A stretch of 64,000 nt of DNA from Periplaneta americana. Lineage: Eukaryota; Arthropoda; Insecta; Blattodea; Blattidae. Of the stretch, positions 55,471 to 64,000 are shown in pieces; the first letter of the stretch is position 1, and every line of letters begins with the position of its first letter. The translations under genes were made by a program, and so were the position numbers. A model generated the notes under the pieces. The model was given only the letters and a program-made list of their open reading frames with translations. It was not told the DNA's origin and ran no database searches. The stretch is from positions 103,603,830 through 103,667,829 of the forward strand of contig NC_091131.1 in the NCBI RefSeq assembly GCF_040183065.1, in the 5' to 3' direction.

Positions 55471-57790
55471 CTATAATCAAACAAGAACCTAAGATTCATA
55501 GGTACTTAATGCCTTTATTGTTTAGCTGACAGTTAATTTTTGTGTACTTCTTCAAACAAGCGCAGACATAGTACCTGTTTTAACAGTGTGAAATCTTAGG
55601 CTCAACTGTACCACCCTTACTTGTCTGTTAAGTTTTTCCGCGGATATGTTCGGCAAACGAGTGGAAGACTATTCCATCAATTTACTGTTACCCCGTTATT
55701 CGTAAATTAAATATATGTATGGTAATTTTAGAGGTGTAACACAATTTTAGCATACGAAATCGGTCTAGTTCTCAATGAAACTATGTTCTTGAATTAAATG
55801 AAACTAATTATTACTAATTTCCATTTCTCAAGAAAAATACTTATAAATAGTTGATTGAACAGCCTCCATAAGTGCAATGCCATTTTCTTAAAGTGGAATC
55901 CTCTATAGTTGTTAATCTTCTTAGACTACTACTCCCTTACTGCTGTCAGCAAATTCCTGCGCGGGGATGCATAAACAGCAATCCCTCATATGTATGCAGT
56001 ATCCACGATACTTTGTAAGTACACAACGTAAGTTAAACTCCTCATATAGGCAAGACTTTGAATCTTTGCTCGGTTTAAAGGAACATTCCTTTCTTAAATT
56101 GCACCAAGAACAAACATTGTTTGCTTATCATAATATAATATGTATACTTGCAGTATGCATAACTTTTTTTGGGTATTGTATTAAATTCGAAGGATATTAA
56201 AAAATATAAAAAATCTACTTTCTTATCATTATGAGCAAACAGAAAACAATTATAGCATAAAGCTGAAAATGTGTGGTTTGCACAATAGAAAAAAAAAACA
56301 AATTGGCAGTTCGCTTGAATTAAACAAGGAAAGTACTTGAAGTTATTAAAGAAGGTGAGGCAGTGATATCAGTCAGTTTGACGACTTTTAATCTGTGTAA
56401 TATCTGAATGAGATACCTACTTCAAGTACTTTCCTACTGTAGAGGTTAAATGAGTCGGAACACGTCATAGGGCGGATTAAGGCCGGTAGAAAGGGCGTGA
56501 TGAGTGGAAAACAAGATTCGGCAAGTAAAAGTGAAAAAGAAAGTGCAGAAAGTGTCAGTGCAGTAGCAGAAAAAATAGTGATAGAAAAAATCAGTAACAA
56601 AGTAGAAGAGAATAACAATAGCAATAAAGACAGAAATATAGTAGAAGTGAACAGTGCGAAAAGGAATGAACCAGGGCCATATTCTTTATCTTTCACCGTT
56701 TCTGCAGCCTATTTCTGGAAGTCTGTACCACAGCATGTCAGAGACTGTCGGACATTATAAAATATAAATAAATTAAACCTGCGCTTCTTCAATGTGGATT
56801 CCCTTCAATTATAAGCCCTTTCCTCTGTCATGGGTTTATAATAAATAATGTATGTTTATTTTACCATCACTACACTTACTTGATAAGCAGATTAATTTAC
56901 CATCATAACTTTTCTGTTTTTGTTTTTATTTGTAAATTTTGTTTTTATCATTTTATTATATTCCATTTTTTGTACTTTTCTTTATGTTTTCACTCTCAAC
57001 TATATGTACTGGTTGAGTTACTTATGTTATATTCCAATCTACAGATCTGTATTTTACTTTCTTGTATTGTGATATTTTCATTTTGTATTGTCTCAGTTTT
57101 GTTATTATTTTGTAATATGTTGGTAGTTTTTTTCTGTCCAATTTTCATTTAATTTTACCGCTTGTGCATTTGTGACCTGGTGGAATGTAAGCGAAGGCCC
57201 TTCAGTCTTAACTCCGTCAGTATAAATGAATCAGTAGTGAGTGAGCGAGCGATCGAGTGAGCGAATGAATTAATGTTACGTTACTGTAGTTACAAGTCCT
57301 ATGATAGAACGAACTATTGTTATGTAACCTTCTCTTAGGCTACATCAATAATAAGCTACATAATTTACGATTTATTTACTTCGGACCCGCTTATAACTCC
57401 TCTTTTACCCCTTTGCAGCACAGTAAGCAAAAAAAGAAAACAAATGGAAACGAAATGTAATTTTTATGTTATTCATATGCATCGTAACAAAGCTTCAATC
57501 ACTTTTTTTCCCCAAAATTTTCACTCTGCACACAATTAAAAAAATGATTGTCACTCTGAACGACCACTATGTCACCAGTACGAATTTTGATATAATATAC
57601 CATAAATAATAATCGAGATAGTTCTTATTTGAAAACACAGATGGCACCTCCATGTAGCCTCAAGCAGAGAGGTCTGCCTCAAGCAAGATCCGTCGATTGT
57701 TCGACAGCAACATCTAGACACCTTGGCCTCAAGCAGAGTCTGTGAATGTACTGTAGTATAAGTAGAGTATCGAAACAATTGCTACTGCTT
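55471..57790. other. Intergenic with possible LINE 3' sequence
   Basis: A 79-codon frame to 56757, after a plausible ATG, is Ser/Glu/Lys-rich then 'FWKSVPQHVRDCRTL'. At 57165-57230 'GAAGGCCCTTCAGTCTTAAC' resembles the 3' end of some LINEs. Both are weak; no gene assigned. Confidence 0.35.
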
Positions 57791-57794
57791 TCAA

Positions 57795-58935
57795 CAACAA
57801 ACAGTATGCTGCGATGATGTTACTTGATGTTAACAAAGCTTATGACACTGTATGGCATACAGGTCTATACTATAAATTGATTCAAGTTGGAACAAACCCA
57901 AAATTAATACGCCTTATTAAGCCATACCTTTCCAACAGAAAATTCCAAGTTTTACATCAAGGTGCCTCATCAACATAATATAACATATACGCAGGTTTGA
58001 AACAAGGATCCAAGCTATCACCTATACTTTATAACTTCTACTCCGCAGATATCCCTGCACAACCATATATTCACACGTTTCAATATGCCGACGACACCGC
58101 ATTTTTATCAACCGCAGAAAACCTACCATTTGCAATCAATAGACTACAAAACTTCTTAAATAATTACGAAACATGGACCTACAGTTGGAAAATTAAAATA
58201 AATCCACTTAAAAGCTCTGCAAACATTTTTCAAAAACGACAAGCCCAACCTAGGACCCGACTCAAATTAGTCAATAAATACATCAACAGGACTCCTAAAA
58301 TCAGATATCTGGGAATAATTATGGATAAAACACTAATATGGAACCAACATGTCACTCAAATAACAGGGAAACCAATGGGTAGATTTCTTCAATTATATCC
58401 ACTATTTAAAACTCCAGAATTAAAACATAAAACTAAATTGCATGTCTACAAGGCCTTAATTCGAAGTATGATAACATACGCAGCACCAGCTTAGGCATAT
58501 GCTAGCAAATCCGTTATGAACAAGATAGCCTACAAGTTATCCAAAACAAAATACTGAGAACCATTCACGGCAGTGGATGGGGAACAAGTACACGACAACT
58601 TCACGATGACCTCCAAATAGAATATCTTCACGAATATATACAAAAAATCACAAACTCTATCACAAGGCAGCACTCAATAACAACAAACTAATAAATTCTC
58701 TTGGCAGATATGATATAAACAGGAAATACAAACATCGACGACCCAAACAACTATTTTCATAAACTCAATCCAACAAAATGACATCCACAAGATTTATACT
58801 ATACTCATTCAGAGCCACCTACCATAGCTGAAACAAATTTATATTCCGTTGGACGCATTCGTATCGACGGAATTTAGATACCATGCGGATACCAAAGATT
58901 ATAATATTCTACATAATTGAAGAGGAAGGGTTTAT
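57795..58935 (+). pseudogene. LINE reverse transcriptase fragment (Jockey-like)
   Basis: The + strand reads 'MMLLDVNKAYDTVWH', a stop, then 'GLKQGSKLSPILYNFY' and 'YIHTFQYADDTAFLS', the catalytic YADD of reverse transcriptases, followed by 'KIRYLGIIMDKTLIW' of the thumb. The order DVxKAYDTVWH / GxxQGSxLSP / YADDTA is typical of Jockey-clade non-LTR elements. Stops at about 57976 and 58492 and later shifts make it inactive. Both ends of the ORF are missing. Confidence 0.85.
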
Positions 58936-59059
58936 ATCAACTGAAACTCTAACCAATCAACAAGATAGACGACTTGTGCATGTAGAATATCGCAGTCATC
59001 GAGTCGGCCGCCAGAAATTTGGAAAGAAGTGGATAAAGTGATACTACGTATGTGTATAA

Positions 59060-59660
59060 GCAGTGTATGTTAAACAGAAATGTTTATGGACGTTGTGAAA
59101 ATAGTGTTGTTGAATGTATTGTAAAGTAATAGATAGTAATATAATAAATTGAACTACCTAAGTAGTTTTTGCAGACTTTTCCACTGCGCTGTACACTAAA
59201 TACCCAAAGAATATAATCCCAATTATCTAACCTTCTACCTTCTTTTCTGTCTCTGTTTGGTTATATTTTTAATTGGGTAGTGTAAAATAGATCGTCTCTT
59301 TTACCTTCCTGTTGGCTCCAGTAAGAATTTTTAGTAAAAGATGTCAGGAATAAAAATGTAAATGTTTCATTTTAAATTGGGCTGGTTTGTGAATGAGGAG
59401 GGAGGGAGGGAGGGAGGGAGGGAATACTTTCTGCATAGTTTAACTTTTTCGCCATCAGGTGCGCTACTAAATGCATGGAGTAATTAGTTTTTCTTTTCGC
59501 CATTTGGTGTGCTGCTAAATGTAATAAGTTCGCCCCCGGATAAGAGATGGCAGCGAGATCAATTTCTACATTAGTGCCTTTAAAGTGGGAGACGGGAAAC
59601 TCAGTAAGTTACGCACGCTATTATATATTAATCCATGCAGTGTACCTTAAACAGTGATGG
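59060..59660. repeat. Duplicated unit, first copy
   Basis: 'GTTTTTGCAGACTTTTCCAC', 'AAATACCCA', 'TTCGCCATCAGGTGCGCTAC' and 'GCATGGAGTAATTAGTT' recur in the same order around 59660-59741 plus 61779-62040. The second copy is interrupted by the Penelope-like element. A GGGA run is at 59398-59422. Confidence 0.75.
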
Positions 59661-59728
59661 TTATGAACCTTGCAAAAATTGAGTCGCTGAATATTTTGTA
59701 AAATAGTAGATAATAATGTGTATAATAA

Positions 59729-59741
59729 TTTAAATTAACTA
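59729..59741. repeat. 13-bp target duplication (left) of Penelope-like element
   Basis: TTTAAATTAACTA, exactly repeated at 61766-61778. Confidence 0.92.
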
Positions 59742-59787
59742 ACTTAGAAAGCATGATGGAAATATTCAGATTGTCAATTAATATAGA

Positions 59788-60623
59788 TAAACACAATATA
59801 ATATTTGTTACTCAGTCAAATGATAAATCAATGTAAAATAATGACTTACATTATATGGTCATTAAGTTTTATATACATGAGCTACAAATTGCAAACGTTT
59901 TCGCCCATTCAGCCATCTTCAGGCACAATTATACAATATCTCAATATCAAACTATATAGCTATTACATTGGTGGTAGATAAACTGTTTAAGATTAATGGT
60001 GTACAAAACATCTCCATAATTAAAATGTAATATTACAAGTCATAAATTAAAATAATGTTAAAAACCATGTAGTGTTGTAATTAAACTTCATAATATTCTG
60101 TGAAACTCTTGTTCAGTAGAGTCCAATAAGTGATGAATTATGTCTGAAATATATAGATAAATACGAAATAGAAATAGGAAATTATCAAACGTAAAAGTGT
60201 AATCGGAATTGGATGGGATAAGTAAAAGTACTCACGTCGTTTGAACGTGGCAACTGTATAGATCACTATAAAACAATATGTTAAAAACTACGTAGTGTTG
60301 TAATTAAACTTCATAATATTCTGTGAAACTCTTGTTCAGTAGAGTCCAATGGGTGATGAATTATGTCTGAAATATATAAATAAATACAAAATAGAAATAG
60401 GAAATTATCAAATGTGAAAGTGTAATCGGATTGGATAAGTAAAAGTACTCACGTCGTTTGAACGTGGCAACTGTATAGATCACTATAAAACATCCTATGT
60501 TTGAAGCAGTTATCTGTAATAAAATAATAAATAAATAAATAAATAAATCAAAATTTTGAAGAATTTGAAAAACTAATTGGAAGACACAAATTATGGACGT
60601 ACTTACGTAGACGTGAGACGACC
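59788..60623 (-). repeat. Left (inverted) pseudo-LTR of the Penelope-like element
   Basis: Inverse of 61171-61765, with an extra tandem copy of an internal block ('TAATTAAACTTCATAATATT' occurs twice). A hammerhead-like core lies on the minus strand at 59896-59926. Confidence 0.88.
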
Positions 60624-60689
60624 TTCATATAATAAATATATATATCTAGCAAATTAGCCAACTTTTTTAAAAAAGAAAATATTTACGTA

Positions 60690-61079
60690 ACACATAAACC
60701 AAATAATAAACTTAATAACAATTTAAACAAACTTCAAAAAGTTAATCAACTCCACAATAATGGTATTTACGGATTGGAATGTTTTACATGTAAGGAAAAA
60801 TATATAGGACAAACCAAAAGAAATTTCAAAATTAGATACAATGAGCACATTTCTGATTTCAAACATAACCGTAAGAAATCCACATACGCATCCCATCTAA
60901 TAAATACTGGACATGAATTAGGCCCAACACATAAAACTTTGAAAATATTAAAATCAGGAATAGATACTAAATTGATAAATTCTACAGAGGAATATTATAT
61001 TGCAAAACAGATTCAAATAGACAACTGCATTCTTAATGAAAATTTGACTCAAATCCGGAATCCCCTGTACAACCTCTAA
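60690..61079 (+). pseudogene. Penelope GIY-YIG endonuclease, C-terminal fragment
   Basis: The frame reads 'NGIYGLECFTCKEKYIGQTK', then 'RYNEHISDFKH' and 'YASHLINTGHE'. These are the GIY, YIG, catalytic Arg and EH..H blocks of the GIY-YIG nuclease that Penelope-like elements use for integration. No ATG precedes the domain within the element, because the reverse transcriptase part upstream is deleted. The domain itself looks intact to the TAA at 61077-61079, which suggests a fairly recent copy. Confidence 0.88.
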
Positions 61080-61170
61080 CCCCATCACTACGCAATATCC
61101 TTCCGCGTTGGTTGCTCACACGAATACATACTTCCTCCGCGTCATACTAGCTACAGTTCCAACAGTAGCA

Positions 61171-61765
61171 GGTCGTCTCACGTCTACGTAAGTACGTCCA
61201 TAATTTGTGTCTTCCAATTAGTTTTTCAAATTCTTCAAAATTTATTTATTATTTTATTACACATAACTGCTTCAAACATAGGATGTTTTATAGTGATCTA
61301 TACAGTTGCCACGTTCAAACGACGTGAGTACTTTTAATTATCCAATTCGATTACACTTTCACATTTGATAATTTCCTATTTCTATTTTGTATTTATTTAT
61401 ATATTTCAGACATAATTCATCACCCATTGGACTCTACTGAACAAGAGTTTCACAGAATATTATGAAGTTTAATTACAACACTACATGGTTTTTAACATTA
61501 TTTTAATTTATGACTTGTAATATTACATTTTAATTATGGAGATGTTTTGTACACCATTAATCTTAAACAGTTTATCTACCACCAATGTAATAGCTACATA
61601 GTTTGATATTGAGATATTGTATAATTGTGCCTGAAGATGCCTGAATGGGCGAAAACGTTTGCAATTTGTAGCTCATGTATATAAAACTTAATGACCATAT
61701 AATATAAGTCATTATTTTACATTGATTTATCATTTGACTGAGTAACAAATATTATATTGTGTTTA
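61171..61765 (+). repeat. Right pseudo-LTR of the Penelope-like element
   Basis: Starts 'GGTCGTCTCACGTCTACGTA' and ends 'ATATTGTGTTTAT' at the target duplication. Confidence 0.88.
61626..61690 (+). ncRNA. Candidate hammerhead ribozyme core
   Basis: CTGAAGA (61631-61637), a short GC-containing hairpin, then GAAA (61651-61654) matches the CUGANGA...GAAA catalytic core. Hammerheads are known within Penelope pseudo-LTRs. Stem III and the cleavage site were not resolved by eye. Confidence 0.5.
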
Positions 61766-62186
61766 TTTAAATTAACTAGTTTTTGCAGACTTTTCCAATG
61801 CACTGTATACTAAATGCCCAGAGAATACATTTTTAATTATTCAACATTTTTCTTTCTTTTCTGTCCATTTTTTGTTTGTTTGTATTTTAATAAGTTGTGT
61901 TGCAAGATAGTGTAAAACTTCGCCACTTGGTGCGCTCCTAGATGCATGGAGTAATTAGTTATCCGGAGAAAAACAGGTGGCAGCAAGATAAATTTCTACA
62001 TTAGCGCCTCGAGCGTTTGAAACGGGAAAGTCAATGCGTTTGGCATCTTATTATTCATCCATGGCAGCACACTGAAGAACAAGAGAAATATCTGCCATGT
62101 ACTTAAGTTTCAGCTTTAATTTCCTGTTTATTCAGTTGTCCTTGGACACATGTGTGCATGAATTCATAGAATGTAATAACCTAATG

Positions 62187-62672
62187 CAGTGGTCCTCAAT
62201 TCTTTCTCACATATTCGCTACTTCGTAGCCCATTTTCGTAAATTTTACCCTGATTTGTAATAATAGTTACCGTTATTTCAAATGTATATGTTGTAACTGT
62301 ATACGAGTATAAAGGGTCTAATAACGGGATTAAAAGTCAGTGTATTAATGTTCTGGAAGGTTTCGTTTTTTAATTTAATTTAGTAGGTTATTCTACGACG
62401 CTTTATCAGCAGCTTATGTTATTTAGCTTCTGAATGAGATGAAGGTTATAATGCCGGTGAAATGAGTCCGGGGTCCAGTACCGAAAGTTACCCAGCATTT
62501 GCTCATCTTGGGTTGAGGGAAAACCCCGGAAAAAATCTCAACCAAGTAACTTCCCCGACAAGGAATCGAACCCGTGCCACCTGGTTTCGCGGCCAGACGC
62601 GCTGACCGTTACTCCACAAGTGTGAACGAAGGTTTCGTTGGTAGTATGCTTACCCCATGTTGAGATCCACTG
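62187..62672. mobile_element. hAT-type MITE interrupted by a SINE
   Basis: CAGTGGTCCTCAATTCTTT at the left and GTTGAGATCCACTG at the right are hAT-like inverted ends. Removing the SINE leaves about 215 bp. No clear 8-bp duplication. Confidence 0.55.
62368..62627 (-). repeat. SINE type A, full length
   Basis: Head 'CACACTTGTGGAGTAACGGT' and end 'GTAGAATAACCTACTAAATT' on the minus strand. GAAGGTTTCGTT at 62356-62367 and 62628-62639 is a perfect 12-bp target duplication. Confidence 0.92.
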
Positions 62673-63489
62673 ATACCATCTTTAAGTCTAATCCATTGGT
62701 TCTCAACCTTTATTTATTCACGGCACACTATCCCATGAAGTGAGTTCCCGCGGCACACTAACGTACGAGTTAGCAACAATGCGAGAGGGGGATAACGTAC
62801 GAGTTGGCAATAATGCAAGAGCCTAGTTATAGCTCGCTCACAGCTTGCCTTTACCAGTCAGTTGTTTGTAGACTTGCAGTCGTAATGCCATTTTGTCCGT
62901 GTTCTGGCATATTTTGAGGTTGATTTTACACGTGTTATTTGCGTTATTGTGTTAATCTAACTTCACTATGGATAAGTTTTTTTTAGTTAACAGGAGAAAA
63001 GTTGACACTCAGTGACATAGGCGGAGTTATGGGGGGACACTGTCCCCCCCCCTCCCCAAACTTGGCCGAGCTCTTTTTTTATTAACATTAGAAAATATTG
63101 AATTCAAAAGATTTTTCTTGCTTTTGTTTATGATTAAGTTTCTGTCCTTAAATTGAGGAATTAATGTCTTCAGACCATGTGTCTGGACTATAATATTTAT
63201 TTTAAATTTCTGAATGTAGGAGAATAAGAATTTCTGTACCTCATTTGAGGAATGAAAGCACTGTAATGTTTAATGTTTTTTGTAACAGTCTGTACTGATG
63301 TGTTAGAACTCTGCAAGTATTCAAGCAGCCACTTGGAGAAATATGAAGAACATACTGCACAACAATGCAGAAAAAAGAAAAGTGATCCCGGTATAATGTG
63401 TAAACTTAAAGACGAGATTAAATAAAATAATTAGAATTTACATTTCATATGACATCTTGCTCTTTTAAATAAACAGATAAAGTAAATGT

Positions 63490-63680
63490 AAAATTGGTCC
63501 ACCGCTGTGGAGTAATGGTTAGCACGTCTGGCCATGAAACGAACGGGCCCAAATTCAAATCCTGGTTGGGACAAGTTACTTGGTTGGGGTTTTTCCTCAA
63601 TTGAAGCAGAATTGCTGGGCAATTTTTGGTGTTGGACCTCGGACTCATTTCGCCATCATTAATTCACATATCTTTATTTT
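63490..63680 (+). repeat. SINE type A, diverged
   Basis: Head 'CCACCGCTGTGGAGTAATGG', degenerate B box 'AAATTCAAATCC', body 'GGTTGGGGTTTTTCC'. A separate 'GTTATTTTACGACACTGTAT' stretch at 63693-63720 is the reverse of the SINE 3' end. Confidence 0.75.
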
Positions 63681-63725
63681 TTTATTTTGTTAGGTTATTT
63701 TACGACACTGTATCAACATCTAGGT

Positions 63726-64000
63726 CAGCGATGGGCGTTTGAGTGCATTTGCCCTCCGTGCGCACGGGGTATTCCAAGTGCGAGCGCTACAGCGCGCTGT
63801 AGTGTGCAGCTGCTAACACAGATCTTACACAGCTTTTAAAAGAGCTAAATTTAGGACTTCAGGGAAAAGAAGTTCTTAATACACAGTTTGCTGATAGAAT
63901 TGCAGCGTTTAAGGAGAAATTGCTGTTATGGATACGTCAAATGCAAAAGGGCGAAATATGTAATTTCCCATCCTTATCTAAGCGAATAGAATTTTGAACA
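63726..64000 (+). mobile_element. 5' end of a hAT (GTF2IRD2/ZBED-like), continues past the window
   Basis: Begins CAGCGATGGGCGTTTGAGTG, a hAT-like terminus. At 63812-63997 a frame reads 'LTQLLKELNLGLQGKEVLNT' and 'FKEKLLLWIRQMQKGEICNF', matching the ELNLxLQGK...FxxKLxLW block of GTF2IRD2/ZBED5-type hAT proteins. A stop at 63995 shows degradation; the zinc-finger and most of the catalytic part are absent. Confidence 0.75.

Larger units (their letters stand above)
59742..61765 (+). mobile_element. Penelope-like element, 5'-truncated, inverted terminal repeats
   Basis: A 2,024-bp insertion with 13-bp target duplications. It has a minus-strand terminal repeat on the left (about 59788-60623), the C-terminal part of the Penelope protein in the middle, and the plus-strand terminal repeat on the right (about 61171-61765). 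Penelope-like elements are retroelements with a GIY-YIG endonuclease and often inverted or tandem terminal repeats; all three features are here. Reverse transcriptase is lost. The left repeat contains an internal duplication of about 215 bp (60055-60269 and 60270-60490) that the right one lacks. Confidence 0.9.

Overview
The window is eukaryotic, almost certainly insect, genomic DNA. It is AT-rich, has GT-AG splice signals, one large ankyrin/TRP channel gene, and a very dense load of tRNA-headed SINEs, LINE 3' ends, mariner/Tc1 and hAT remnants, a Penelope-like element and microsatellites. The SINE types and a LINE tail ending in a TAAG repeat would suit a cockroach or termite, but that placement is a guess.

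Layout. 1-23.8 kb is intergenic and repeat-filled: LINE 3' ends, a foldback MITE, a pyrimidine-rich minisatellite zone (2.7-4.9 kb), a hAT remnant split by a SINE, a long-TIR mariner-like element (13.6-15.5 kb), a Tc1 deletion derivative and a double-headed inverted SINE (17.6-18.1 kb). 23.87-24.88 kb is a 218-bp tandem array closed by a hairpin. 25.57-26.14 kb is an internally deleted mariner that still carries an open reading frame.

26173-35838 is the striking object: a 9.67-kb, nearly perfect head-to-head palindrome (arms of about 4.65 kb, loop of 377 bp), flanked by a perfect 6-bp target duplication (GAGGCC). Its base composition and codon use are unlike its surroundings. Each arm carries at least five genes: a small basic protein, a beta-rich protein, a spliced Cys-rich/acidic protein, a protein I compare with arthropod-genome 'DVQGF' proteins, and a protein resembling a double-jelly-roll capsid protein. 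Genes 1-3 run inward from the termini; the capsid-like and DVQGF genes run outward from the centre. No polymerase, integrase, packaging ATPase or protease is visible. I read it as an endogenized, palindromic deletion derivative of a DNA virus or Polinton-like element. The capsid-like gene has a frameshift shared by both arms and lacks its 5' third in the left arm, so the copy looks defective. Its subterminal repeats carry perfect nuclear-receptor-type motifs.

35.8-48 kb returns to repeats: mariner ends, SINEs, a non-autonomous hAT, and a 1.9-kb hAT with imperfect 8-bp target duplications and two nested SINE-type insertions. 48060-50801 is the only clear host protein-coding gene: a 913-residue ankyrin-repeat TRPA channel resembling Painless, with its coding region in one exon directly behind a splice acceptor. 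51-64 kb holds MITEs, a mariner remnant, a hAT remnant followed by a 64-bp tandem repeat, a LINE reverse-transcriptase pseudogene, a Penelope-like element (59742-61765) with inverted terminal repeats and a 13-bp target duplication, more SINEs, and the start of a ZBED/GTF2IRD2-like hAT at the right edge.

All homology statements come from reading the sequence and from memory of the families; no search was run.
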